Assembly: GCA_023434665.1 (NCBI GenBank)
Contig: JAEYSM010000052.1
Location: forward strand, 1-64,000
Origin: Bacteroidota bacterium
GTDB taxonomy: Bacteria; Bacteroidota; Bacteroidia; Bacteroidales; Lentimicrobiaceae
Length of the DNA: 64,000 nucleotides
Reading direction: 5' to 3'
Part shown: positions 9,410 through 18,281 of the stretch, one piece after another
Layout: every line of letters starts with the position of its first letter
Position numbering within the stretch: position 1 is the stretch's first letter
Notes under the pieces: generated by a model
Seen by the model: the letters and a program-made list of their open reading frames with translations, nothing else
The model's database searches: none
Told to the model about the DNA's origin: nothing
Translations under genes and position numbers: made by a program

Positions 9410-10315
9410 ATGTTGAGCTTTGTGTTAATCTTACTTGCCAGCTTTTACTTTACCGGGGTAGTAAACCGGACTAAAAGCATTGCATCGGGAAGAAAGGGCC
9501 CGGGGATAATGCAGTCGATGAAAGATATTATCAGGCTCTGGAAAAAGGGCTCGGTATACAGTACCACAAGTAGTTTAATTTTCCGTATTGCACCGGTAAT
9601 CTACTTCTCCTCGGTTGTAATGGCTATACTAATGATTCCTCATGGTAGTAAACCGGGACTTATCTCATTTAACGGCGATTTTGTGATGTTTGCCTATCTG
9701 CTGGCATTAGGGCGGTTTATGATGATAATTGCAGCCCTGGACACCGGCAGCAGTTTTGAAGGAATGGGGTCGGCCAGAGAGGCACTCTTTGCCATGCTGG
9801 TGGAACCTGCTTTCTTTATAATTATGGGGTCGTTCGCTTTATATACAGGCAATACTTCGTTTGCTTCAATATTCAGCAGCCTGCACTTTGGCTCTCATAT
9901 TTCCTATATGCTCGGTATTCTGGCGACATATCTGCTGATTATGATTGCTATGATTGAAAACAGCCGAATGCCTGTTGATGATCCAAAAACACATCTGGAG
10001 CTTACAATGGTTCATGAAGTAATGATCCTCGACCATAGTGGTTTTGACCTTGGCTTGATTATGTATACCTCCAACCTTAAGTTCGCTATGTATGGTGCTC
10101 TGATCGCTAATTTTTACATTGCTGCATCACCCGCCATTATCAGCATACCTGCATTCCTTGGGATTCAGGTACTATTAGCTGTAATTGTCGGTATTATTGA
10201 ATCGTTTTCGGCAAGATTCAGGATGAGCCATAACCCTGAGTTCATATTTACACTTACGTCACTCTCATTGCTTTTGTTTTTTGGAGTGCTTTTAATATTG
10301 GGCAAATTCATTTAA
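9410..10315 (+). CDS. hyfC: HyfC/HycD/NuoH-like membrane anchor subunit
   Basis: 301 residues with about eight membrane helices. It carries the NuoH-family signatures GRKGPGIMQSMKDIIRLW near the N-terminus and ENSRMPVDDPKTHLELTMVH around residue 180, the loop that faces the peripheral arm and, in complex I, lines the quinone tunnel. It starts 1 bp after hyfB. In this family it couples redox chemistry in the soluble arm to the antiporter subunits. Because the soluble subunits here have lost their metal ligands, what is coupled is unclear. Confidence 0.92.
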   Translation: MLSFVLILLASFYFTGVVNRTKSIASGRKGPGIMQSMKDIIRLWKKGSVYSTTSSLIFRIAPVIYFSSVVMAILMIPHGSKPGLISFNGDFVMFAYLLALGRFMMIIAALDTGSSFEGMGSAREALFAMLVEPAFFIIMGSFALYTGNTSFASIFSSLHFGSHISYMLGILATYLLIMIAMIENSRMPVDDPKTHLELTMVHEVMILDHSGFDLGLIMYTSNLKFAMYGALIANFYIAASPAIISIPAFLGIQVLLAVIVGIIESFSARFRMSHNPEFIFTLTSLSLLLFFGVLLILGKFI

Positions 10316-10324
10316 ATCACTAAC

Positions 10325-10954
10325 ATGACAGATATACTATTGATAGCCCTGGCCATGACACTGCTTTATCTGAGCATTGCCAACAGGTTATATACATACC
10401 TGAGAATTCTGGTTATACAGGGACTGATTCTGTTTGGCACAACTTATCTTACGCTTAAGGATGTAAATACGGTGAATCTGCTTTTCATAATGCTCGAAAC
10501 CATTGTATTTAAAGCAATTGCAGTGCCTTACTTTATGAACTATATAATAAAGAGGAATAACATTACACGCGAAACAGAGCCTTATGTGCCTTATTTTGTT
10601 TCGCTGATTATCGTAACAATGATAATTGTACTTACCATAATTATCTCCGGATCTATTGAAGATCCTAATCTTGATAAAACTTTCTTTGTGGTGGCTCTTT
10701 CTACATTATTTACAGGGCTATATCTTATTGTGTCGAGAAAGAAAATTATTACTCATGTTATTGGATATCTAATCATCGAAAATGGAGTCTTTGTATTATC
10801 GCTCGCTGTCGGAAATGAGATGCCTATGATGGTGAACCTGGGTATAATGCTCGACATTTTTGCCAGTGTTTTAATTCTCGGAGTGTTCTTTAATAAAATT
10901 GGTGATGTCATTAAAGATCCTGATGTTGAACTTTTAAGGAATTTAAAGGATTAA
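10325..10954 (+). CDS. hyfE: HyfE-like small membrane subunit
   Basis: 209 residues (HyfE proteins are about 215) with six to seven predicted helices. The C-terminal half resembles NuoK/MrpC (GYLIIENGVFVLSLA carries the conserved membrane glutamate, then MVNLGIMLDIFASVLILGV). NuoK-type subunits take part in the proton path beside the NuoH homologue. It is 9 bp after hyfC and 3 bp before hyfF. Confidence 0.88.
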   Translation: MTDILLIALAMTLLYLSIANRLYTYLRILVIQGLILFGTTYLTLKDVNTVNLLFIMLETIVFKAIAVPYFMNYIIKRNNITRETEPYVPYFVSLIIVTMIIVLTIIISGSIEDPNLDKTFFVVALSTLFTGLYLIVSRKKIITHVIGYLIIENGVFVLSLAVGNEMPMMVNLGIMLDIFASVLILGVFFNKIGDVIKDPDVELLRNLKD

Positions 10955-10957
10955 GAG

Positions 10958-12388
10958 ATGGGAACAGGAATTTTTCTGGCAGCGTCATTGATAATCAGCG
11001 GATGGCTGATTTATAATAAAAATGCCCGCATTAACTATGCACTGGTTATTTTATATGCTTTGATCCTTGTGGGGTATGGCATATACTCATTTTTGAACAA
11101 GGGTGTGACTGAATTGTATTATTTCCGCCCTGATTCACTGGGTATATTAATGATCGCATCTCTGGCCATTGTTGCAATTCCAGCATTATGGCATGGATAT
11201 CGGTATATTGTAACCAGGAGTGAAGAAACACCGCGTTCGAGGGGTCTGTTCTTTGGGGCAATGATTTTGCTCATTACGGCATGTTCTATGGCATACATTT
11301 CAAATCACATAGCCGTTAACTGGATTTTTGTTGAAATAACAACATTAAGTGCATCGGTACTTATATATCATCACCGGAATATAAGGGCATTGGAAGGAGT
11401 GTGGAAATATGTGTTCCTATGTGCAATCAGCATTACATTTATTTATGTAGGGATTCTTTTTCTGAGTTTGTCGCTGAAACAAGCAGGAATAGATTCAATG
11501 ACTTTTGAATCTTTGTACACTCATAGTGCCCGGCTTAATCCTTTCTGGCTGAAGCTTGCGTTTCTTTTCATCTTTACCGGGTTTACGGTAAAATTGGGCC
11601 TGGTGCCAATGTACACTGCCGGCATCGATGCGAAGGATAAAGCGCCCGCACCGGCTGCTGCTTTGCTGGCCAGTGTTTTAATGAATGTTGGATTTGTGGG
11701 GATTTACAGGGTATATGCAATAATGGCTCATAGTGAATTGAAAGGGTGGGCAAATACTGTAATTCTCATCGCTGCTATCCTTACGATATTTGTTGCAGCG
11801 GTTTATATGACCCGTGTCAGGAATTTTAAACGTATTCTTGCGTATTCAGGTATTGAACATATGGGACTGGTGATGCTTGGTCTGGCAGCCGGGGGTATTG
11901 GTGTTTATGCTGCCATCCTTCACATTGTGTTACATACATTTGTTAAGCCCGGTTTGTTTTTCCAGTATAACATGATATACAGAGTTTACGAAAGCAAGAG
12001 TGTTTACGATATGGGGAACTACTTTAAATATTATAAAGCGGGCGCTATCGTGATATTGCTTGGTTTTATCTCGGCTACCGCGATGCCTCCCTCCGGATTG
12101 TTTATTAGTGAGCTTATGATTTTCCAGGCACTTTTTGAAGGTCACCATTTTGTACTTCTGTTGGCTGTACTGGTTTTACTGACTATAATCATCTGGGGAT
12201 TCGGCTCTAATGTATTTAAAGTGCTGTTTACTCCTCCTGTAAGAATTAATGAATCGGAAATTCCTAAAATAAGTCCCTGGGAATCACTTAGTCAGTATGT
12301 TTTACTCATACTTGCTATATGGCTTGCTTATGCCCCGCCGTATGAATTTATTTCAATGATTGAAGAATCAGTTAAACTTATTCATTGA
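10958..12388 (+). CDS. hyfF: HyfF-like antiporter subunit
   Basis: 476 residues with about 14 helices, a second Mrp/NuoN-type channel subunit. The family glutamate is in NWIFVEITTLSA, and the helix with the channel lysine plus the following loop reads VKLGLVPMYTAGIDAKDKAPAPAAALLASVL, shown here as its two halves VKLGLVPMYTAG and DKAPAPAAALLASVL. Its stop overlaps the ATG of the large-subunit gene by one base, which indicates coupled translation. Together with HyfB it would give two antiporter-like channels; no HyfD gene is present in the operon. Confidence 0.88.
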   Translation: MGTGIFLAASLIISGWLIYNKNARINYALVILYALILVGYGIYSFLNKGVTELYYFRPDSLGILMIASLAIVAIPALWHGYRYIVTRSEETPRSRGLFFGAMILLITACSMAYISNHIAVNWIFVEITTLSASVLIYHHRNIRALEGVWKYVFLCAISITFIYVGILFLSLSLKQAGIDSMTFESLYTHSARLNPFWLKLAFLFIFTGFTVKLGLVPMYTAGIDAKDKAPAPAAALLASVLMNVGFVGIYRVYAIMAHSELKGWANTVILIAAILTIFVAAVYMTRVRNFKRILAYSGIEHMGLVMLGLAAGGIGVYAAILHIVLHTFVKPGLFFQYNMIYRVYESKSVYDMGNYFKYYKAGAIVILLGFISATAMPPSGLFISELMIFQALFEGHHFVLLLAVLVLLTIIIWGFGSNVFKVLFTPPVRINESEIPKISPWESLSQYVLLILAIWLAYAPPYEFISMIEESVKLIH

Positions 12389-13980
12389 TGGACCAGTTAT
12401 CAGCATTTGACAAGAGAATTATAACAACAGTTAATAACCAACCTGTTGAGATTGCGGAAATACCGGTAATCAGTTATGAGGAATTCCTTGATCTCAATAC
12501 CCGTCTATTGCGTGATGCGACTCATCGCCATTGTGTAAATCTTTTCGGGAGTCGGGAGTTGGCAGGTGGAGTCATAAATTTAGATTCTGAAGTTAAGTCT
12601 GAAATTTCAAATGGAGATCTGTTGCTCTATTGTTGTATAGCCGATGATGAGTTGCATAAGATTTTAATTTCTTCCACACTGGTAAAATTACATGAATCGT
12701 ATGCATCGCTTACAGCTGTCAATCACAATTTTGAGGGTTTTGAGAGAGAACTAAACGAAAATTTTGGGATACAATACAATGATCACCCTTGGCTAAAGCC
12801 TGTAAGGTATTCGCATGACCGCCATAATCCTAAGGTTCGGATGAGCGATCATCCGTTTTTAAGGGCAGGCGGAGAGGAGTTACATGAAGTAGGAGTGGGC
12901 CCTGTGCATGCTGGTGTTATTGAACCGGGTCACTTCAGATTTCTGTGTAATGGAGAGCAAATCATGCATCTGGAAATACAGCTGGGATATCAGCACAGGG
13001 GTGTTGAAAAGCTGTTTCTAAAGAAGAAAAAGTTGATTGAAAGGTCTGTTTTGGCTGAACAGATTACAGGCGACACTGTTGCCGGACATACATCTGTGTT
13101 CGCTAATTTATGGGAAAGCCTTTGTGGAGTTGAGGTTAATTACGAGCGTGACTTTGCAAAGACTGTAGCCGCTGAAATAGAGCGTATGGCGATTCATACA
13201 GGCGACCTGGCTGCAATTTGTGCAGATATAGCCTATCAACTCGGAAATGCTGTTTATGGTCGTTTAAGAACTCCTTTGGTTAATTTTTTCCAGGAGTGGG
13301 GCGGGAACAGATTAGGCAAGGGGCTTATCAGGCCGGCAAGAATAAATTACCCGTTTACTGAGGCGCTTAAGGAAAAATTGCTTGAAATCCTGAAGGACTA
13401 TGAAAAGGATTTCGATGAAATGACAGAGAAGTTTACCAGCCTTCCAAGCACTCTTTCACGGATGGAGAAGACAGGTGTTGTAAGCTATAACCGCGTTCTT
13501 GAAATCGGGACTGTTGGAATGTCTGCACGTATGAGTGGACTTACCAGGGATATCAGAGCATCTCATCCTTATAATCTGTATGGAAAACTGATTGACCATA
13601 AGCCGGTTGTTAAACATCATGGGGATGTTTATTCAAGAGTTCAGATCCGTAAAGAAGAGATTAAGCAATCAATAGGTTATCTCCGCGAATTAATGAATCA
13701 TCTGCCGGAAGAGCGTAATGATTCCTTTTCTTTTGAATCATGGGATAAGATGACACCAATGCCGGGTACTTTCATTGTTTCACTGGCTGAAGGATGGAGG
13801 GGTGAGATATGCCATTGTGCTGTAACGGGAAATCAGGGTGAATTAATTCTTTATAAGATAAAGGACCCGTCGTTCCATAACTGGATGGCACTGGCTCAGG
13901 CTGTCAGAGATAATGGAATTTCGGATTTCCCTGTTTGTAATAAGAGTTTCAATTTGTCGTATTGTGGTCATGATTTATAA
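12388..13980 (+). CDS. HyfG/NuoCD-like large subunit lacking all [NiFe] cysteines
   Basis: 530 residues: an N-terminal NuoC (30-kDa) domain (about 1-155) fused to a NuoD/[NiFe] large-subunit domain, the HycE/HyfG arrangement. The family frame is clear (GPVHAGVIEPGHFRF, YQHRGVEKLF). Where active hydrogenases have the N-terminal CxxC motif after HRG-EKL, this protein reads ITGDTVAGH; where they have the C-terminal DPCxxC motif it reads KDPSFHNWMA. All four metal-ligating cysteines are therefore absent and it cannot bind a normal [NiFe] centre. It fits energy-converting hydrogenase-related (Ehr) proteins. The start is the ATG at 12388. Confidence 0.9.
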   Translation: MDQLSAFDKRIITTVNNQPVEIAEIPVISYEEFLDLNTRLLRDATHRHCVNLFGSRELAGGVINLDSEVKSEISNGDLLLYCCIADDELHKILISSTLVKLHESYASLTAVNHNFEGFERELNENFGIQYNDHPWLKPVRYSHDRHNPKVRMSDHPFLRAGGEELHEVGVGPVHAGVIEPGHFRFLCNGEQIMHLEIQLGYQHRGVEKLFLKKKKLIERSVLAEQITGDTVAGHTSVFANLWESLCGVEVNYERDFAKTVAAEIERMAIHTGDLAAICADIAYQLGNAVYGRLRTPLVNFFQEWGGNRLGKGLIRPARINYPFTEALKEKLLEILKDYEKDFDEMTEKFTSLPSTLSRMEKTGVVSYNRVLEIGTVGMSARMSGLTRDIRASHPYNLYGKLIDHKPVVKHHGDVYSRVQIRKEEIKQSIGYLRELMNHLPEERNDSFSFESWDKMTPMPGTFIVSLAEGWRGEICHCAVTGNQGELILYKIKDPSFHNWMALAQAVRDNGISDFPVCNKSFNLSYCGHDL

Positions 13981-13989
13981 TCAATTGCT

Positions 13990-14739
13990 ATGCTCGAGAA
14001 CTTAAAGATATTGTGGCATCAGGGTAAACAGTATATTCCGGATATACGAAATGCCAAGGTTCCGGGAATATTCAGGGGAAGACCGGTTATTTCAGCTTCA
14101 CCGGTTAATGAGGAGGAATTACAGGATGTGTGTCCCACACAGGCTATCGGTATTCATCCTGTGACAATTGATCTTGGTAAGTGTGTTTTTTGTGGGGAAT
14201 GTGCTTTAAGATATCCCCAAAAGGTAAAGTTTACCACCGACTACAAGCTGGCGACAAATGAAAGAGAGCGCTTGATTGTAAGGGAGAATGAAGACAAGCC
14301 GATTTTGATTGATCCTGAGAAGGTTCGTAAAGAAATACATCGTGTTTTGGGACATTCTTTAAAGCTCAGGCAGGTTTCAGCTGCTGGTGATAACAGTACC
14401 GAATGGGAGTTGAATGCCAGTAATAATGTTCAGTTTGATATGAGCAGGTTTGGGATTGACTTTGTTGCGTCGCCTCGTCACGCTGATGGTATAGTGATTA
14501 CTGGTCCTGTTTCTGAAAATATGGCTGAAGCTCTTGAGCTTACTTATAGGGCAATTCCTGAACCTAAGATAATTATTCTCGCGGGTAGTGATGCAATCAG
14601 CGGAGGTATTTTTGCTGATAGTGAGGCTATTGACAGGAGTTTTCTGAAAAAGTACAGGGTTGACCTGTATATTCCGGGCAACCCTGTGCATCCTTTGACT
14701 TTTATTAATGGGATTCTTGATTTTCTGGGCAGGAAATGA
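13990..14739 (+). CDS. ferredoxin-NuoB/HyfI-like small subunit fusion without proximal-cluster cysteines
   Basis: 249 residues. The N-terminal part (about 40-85) is a reduced ferredoxin: DVCPTQ supplies one cysteine and CVFCGEC three, enough for one [4Fe-4S] cluster; the other set is gone (ALRYPQ replaces CP). The C-terminal part (about 140-249) follows HyfI/HycG/NuoB closely (FDMSRFGIDFVASPRHADG, ITGP, IPEPKIIIL) but every ligand of the proximal/N2 cluster is replaced: the CxxC region reads SNNVQF, the GxC motif reads GSDAISGG and PGCP reads PGNP. Last gene of the operon, ending 12 bp from a convergent gene. Confidence 0.88.
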   Translation: MLENLKILWHQGKQYIPDIRNAKVPGIFRGRPVISASPVNEEELQDVCPTQAIGIHPVTIDLGKCVFCGECALRYPQKVKFTTDYKLATNERERLIVRENEDKPILIDPEKVRKEIHRVLGHSLKLRQVSAAGDNSTEWELNASNNVQFDMSRFGIDFVASPRHADGIVITGPVSENMAEALELTYRAIPEPKIIILAGSDAISGGIFADSEAIDRSFLKKYRVDLYIPGNPVHPLTFINGILDFLGRK

Positions 14740-14751
14740 TTCCGGTGAGCT

Positions 14752-17256
14752 TTAGAATCCTTCCATCTCCATATCTTCCATCCCCTGGTTCATTTCCTGG
14801 TTATTTCCTTTTTTCTTAAAATTATTGAACTGATAGGAAAGGCCGATGAAAAGGATTCTTGATTCATGAGTCCGCCTTGTGTCGATCGTAAAACCGTTTC
14901 CGTAGGTAATATCATCAAACTGGCGGGAATTAAAGATATCGGTTAGTCGTAACGAAACAGATAATCTTTTATTAAGAAGATCCTGACGGAATGCGAAGTC
15001 GGCAAAGTATTGCTCTTTATCATATTCCTGGACTGATCGACGAGGTGATCGGTAGTTCCCAATAAGCTGGAAGGAACCGTCTTTCCATGGCATAATACTC
15101 ACATTTAAACGTGCTCTCCATGAGAATCTGTCAGATCCTTCGATATTGTATTCAGGAACTTCGGTCATTAATGCCCTGAAGAATGAAACATTTCCGTTAA
15201 CCCTCATCCATTTTGCAGGATTCAGAGTGCCTACAACCTCAAGTCCATAGTTTGTTTCTTTGCTGATATTGTATGGTATGGTCATTGTTATTCCTTGTCC
15301 TCCCACTGAGTCGTAGAGTGTGGTAATATCCTCCACTTCATCATTAGTGTACCTGTAGAAGAGGCTGGTTGTAAGAGACCCTGCTTTGAAGTATTGTAGT
15401 AATCCAAGTTCCAGCGAATTAGTAAATTCAGGCTTTAACTCAGGATTACCTGTCCGGAGGTTTAGAGAATCGGCATAGTCAACATAAGGATTCATATCGC
15501 GGGGAGAAGGCCTTCTGACCCGTCGGCTATAACTAAGTTGTAATTCCTTTTTTTCAGCCAGATCGTATTGTGTATGAAAAGAAGGGTAGAAACTGGAATA
15601 CTGAGTGTTGAGTTTTGTATTATTTAAACCGACCAGCGACCTGGTAAATGCCTGTTCAAATCTTAACCCAGCCTGATATCTGAATTTCTTCCATGAATTG
15701 GCATAAATTCCATACACAGCATATATCTGTTCGTTATACTCGTATTTATTCCTTAATTCTTCCTGACTTTCCCACTCGTTTGTTGATGGTATAAAGTTCT
15801 GGTAATCGTAATCCATATTCATATCGTGGACACTAGCCTTATAACCAGCCTCAATCCGACTTCCGGTTGCCATAGGATAGACATAATTGCCCTGAACAGT
15901 AAGCATTTGATGGTTGTTACCCGAAATATTCCATTGTTTGCCGGTTGAAGTGGGTTCAGTGGGTTGATTCACATCGTAATCATTCTGAGTTATCCAGGAG
16001 TCACTGTTCATAGTATTATCGTTGTAAATGATATCGTTGGTGAACTCACGACCTTTTTCGGGGAACAAATGCTTGTAAGAAAGAGTGTATGACCAGGCAT
16101 CAATGACTCGTTCACTCTCACTGCTCCTGTTGAATAAACGGTCGGTGATATCATTAGTGATAGACCGGGTGATCAGGTCTCCTTCGTTACCAAAACCCAT
16201 ATCCCTTTTGGCGACACTTAATGTTAAATTATTCCTGGTATCAATAAGATAATCGAAACCGGCGCTTATATTCTGCATATGATGAAACATCTTCCCATCG
16301 CTTACCTGATCCAGAATATTAACAAACTGTCCATAATCTGATGTACGGATACTTTCTGAATTTCTCTCTCTGCGGTGTTGCCGGCCATCAAAGTTTAGGG
16401 AAGCATTGAATTTTTCATGACGATAGTTAAGAACTAAAGATCCATTGTATTTATCACCGGTACCTGCATTTGCAGAAACCATCCCATTAAAACCCTGAAG
16501 TGTTTTTTTCTTGAGTACAATATTAATTATACCTGACGTGCCATCGGGATCATATCTAACTGATGGATTGGTAATAACCTCAACACTTTCTATAGCTGAA
16601 GCCGGGATCTGATTAAGGAGATCGTTAGCCGAGAGACCGGCTTGACTGGCAGGTTTGCCATCTACCAAAAGGGTAATGTTTGAATTGCCTCTGAGGCTTA
16701 CATTACCTTCGGAATCCACTTCCACCGAAGGGACGTTCTCCATTACATCAGTAGCTGTTCCACCCCCCAGGGCCATTGTTTTATCTACCGTAATAACCTT
16801 TTTATCAAGATTGTTTGTAATAAGTGCTCTTTCGGAAGTAATTTCAACTCCCATAAGTGCGGAAGATTTTGGTTTAAGTTGAATATTACCCAATTTTATG
16901 TCGGCAGATCGGGGAGAAATGGTAAGGTCAGAAATGTTGAGAAACTCGTATCCTATAAACTGAATTCTCATGTAATACTTTCCCGGAGAGAGTTTATCAA
17001 GTAAAAACTTTCCCTTACCATCGGTTATTGTCCCGGTGACCATTGTTGAGTCCTTAGCACGAAACAAAACGATATTGGCGTACTCAACACTTTGATTGGT
17101 TGACTCATCAAGGACAACACCGGTAATGACACCATAAGGTTCTTCTCCGTTACCGTTAGTCCTGTTTTGAGCACGACCTCCCTGTGCTAATGATAATTGG
17201 GAACAAAAAATAAGAGTGATAATAGCAAATGCTTGAAGAGATTTAAACGACATCAT
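14752..17256 (-). CDS. outer-membrane beta-barrel receptor (TonB-dependent-receptor-like)
   Basis: 834 residues. A signal peptide (cleavage after SLA) is followed by a carboxypeptidase-regulatory-like Ig domain (about 42-130, GVITGVVLDESTNQSVEYAN), a plug domain (about 140-255, with ENVPSVEVDSEGNVSLRGN and NPSVRYDPDGTSGIINIVLK) and a barrel that corresponds to the outer membrane beta-barrel family. The end is a Met/Asn/Glu-rich tail after the last strand (SYQFNNFKKKG). Substrate unknown; no SusD partner or adjacent pathway gene suggests one. Convergent with the Hyf-like operon with no hairpin between. Single-gene unit with a -7 box at 17277-17284. Confidence 0.9.
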   Translation of the reverse strand: MMSFKSLQAFAIITLIFCSQLSLAQGGRAQNRTNGNGEEPYGVITGVVLDESTNQSVEYANIVLFRAKDSTMVTGTITDGKGKFLLDKLSPGKYYMRIQFIGYEFLNISDLTISPRSADIKLGNIQLKPKSSALMGVEITSERALITNNLDKKVITVDKTMALGGGTATDVMENVPSVEVDSEGNVSLRGNSNITLLVDGKPASQAGLSANDLLNQIPASAIESVEVITNPSVRYDPDGTSGIINIVLKKKTLQGFNGMVSANAGTGDKYNGSLVLNYRHEKFNASLNFDGRQHRRERNSESIRTSDYGQFVNILDQVSDGKMFHHMQNISAGFDYLIDTRNNLTLSVAKRDMGFGNEGDLITRSITNDITDRLFNRSSESERVIDAWSYTLSYKHLFPEKGREFTNDIIYNDNTMNSDSWITQNDYDVNQPTEPTSTGKQWNISGNNHQMLTVQGNYVYPMATGSRIEAGYKASVHDMNMDYDYQNFIPSTNEWESQEELRNKYEYNEQIYAVYGIYANSWKKFRYQAGLRFEQAFTRSLVGLNNTKLNTQYSSFYPSFHTQYDLAEKKELQLSYSRRVRRPSPRDMNPYVDYADSLNLRTGNPELKPEFTNSLELGLLQYFKAGSLTTSLFYRYTNDEVEDITTLYDSVGGQGITMTIPYNISKETNYGLEVVGTLNPAKWMRVNGNVSFFRALMTEVPEYNIEGSDRFSWRARLNVSIMPWKDGSFQLIGNYRSPRRSVQEYDKEQYFADFAFRQDLLNKRLSVSLRLTDIFNSRQFDDITYGNGFTIDTRRTHESRILFIGLSYQFNNFKKKGNNQEMNQGMEDMEMEGF

Positions 17257-17276
17257 AAATAGTTTTGAAAAGTCTG

Positions 17277-17284
17277 CAAATTTA
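17277..17284 (-). promoter_or_regulatory. -7 box of the barrel receptor promoter
   Basis: TAAATTTG on the minus strand, an exact TAnnTTTG match 21 bp before the start codon at 17256. Confidence 0.4.
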
Positions 17285-17429
17285 CTTGAATTAGTTACAC
17301 TTTTTGATTTCTTATAATTATTAAAATTGCAATAACCATTATCATCAAAAAGAGTTTAAGTGATTAATTATTAGTCACCAAGAATGATAAATTATTGCGG
17401 TTTTTGTTAAAAATTTGATTAAAAAATTG

Positions 17430-17437
17430 TATCTTTA
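17430..17437 (+). promoter_or_regulatory. candidate -7 box for gene 17462
   Basis: TATCTTTA, one base off TAnnTTTG, 24 bp before the ATG; a TTTG at 17403-17406 is 23 bp upstream and could act as the -33 element. Confidence 0.35.
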
Positions 17438-17461
17438 ACTGGTACACTAAAAAATCGAGCC

Positions 17462-18199
17462 ATGGAATACATCACAGTTGAACGATTTGGATGTCTTGAG
17501 AAAGAGGAAATTTTAAGCTGTCTGGATGACGAAATGTTTTTACCAAATGCTTGCCTTCTTGAATCTGAATACCCTTTCAGGGGATACTACGAGAGGTTTA
17601 CCTACCAAAGCAAACCATTATATTTCTACATGGTACTCGACGGTCAATATTCTCTGGAGAAAATATGGAGGATAATTCTTAAAGTGAGGAAGACATATAC
17701 TCACAATTTTGACGCTGTTCCTGGTTTTCTTGAAATATTTGGTGCCAAATATCAGATAATCAGGGTTAGGAATATTGATTCGTTCAATGAAATGGCCATA
17801 CTTCAAAGACTATTTGCTGAAGAAGGACTTGTTTTTCATAAGAAAATGCGAAAAATGGAAGGTGAAACAGGAATTGTAAGACTTGAGAAATCGTTCTTCC
17901 TGGAGCCAATTGGTGATCTTATGTACATGGATGTATTTGAACCTCATCATGGATATTTCATAATTCCAAACCACTTTTCGTGGAATCAGTTTAAGCAACT
18001 TACCGCTGAAGTTCAGTTTGATATTAATCTTCTTTACTTTGATGCTGCTAATGCTTTCTTCTATGAAAATCATGGAATTATTGATATGGTCAGAATCTAC
18101 AGGGAAGGTCTTGATAAGGAAAAGCTTTTCGCAATAAGAAACGGCTATTACCTGATTATTAATCAGTATGTTGGCAAAGCTTCTGAAAATAAAATTTAA
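17462..18199 (+). CDS. conserved-looking protein of unknown function, 245 aa
   Basis: I do not recognise the family. It starts MEYITVERFG, has no signal peptide, membrane segment or cysteine motif, and is rich in aromatic residues (RGYYERFTYQSKPLYFYMV, HHGYFIIPNHFSWNQF), suggesting a compact alpha/beta cytoplasmic protein. The single-gene unit is framed by a weak promoter and a strong shared terminator with the convergent M3 peptidase gene. Confidence 0.75.
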   Translation: MEYITVERFGCLEKEEILSCLDDEMFLPNACLLESEYPFRGYYERFTYQSKPLYFYMVLDGQYSLEKIWRIILKVRKTYTHNFDAVPGFLEIFGAKYQIIRVRNIDSFNEMAILQRLFAEEGLVFHKKMRKMEGETGIVRLEKSFFLEPIGDLMYMDVFEPHHGYFIIPNHFSWNQFKQLTAEVQFDINLLYFDAANAFFYENHGIIDMVRIYREGLDKEKLFAIRNGYYLIINQYVGKASENKI

Positions 18200-18229
18200 A
18201 CTTTTACAGCAGCTTTAATTATACTCAAA

Positions 18230-18259
18230 AATAAAGCCGGCATAAGAGCCGGCTTTATT
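18230..18259. terminator. bidirectional intrinsic terminator
   Basis: AATAAAGCCGGC and GCCGGCTTTATT form a perfect 12-bp stem with a 6-nt loop, between the convergent genes 17462-18199 and 18282-20390. Confidence 0.85.
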
Positions 18260-18281
18260 AATTAATTATAACCTGAGTATC

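Noticed and set aside
12388..14739. Annotation as an active group 4 [NiFe] hydrogenase
   Set aside because: All metal-binding cysteines of the large and small subunit are replaced and no maturation genes are nearby.
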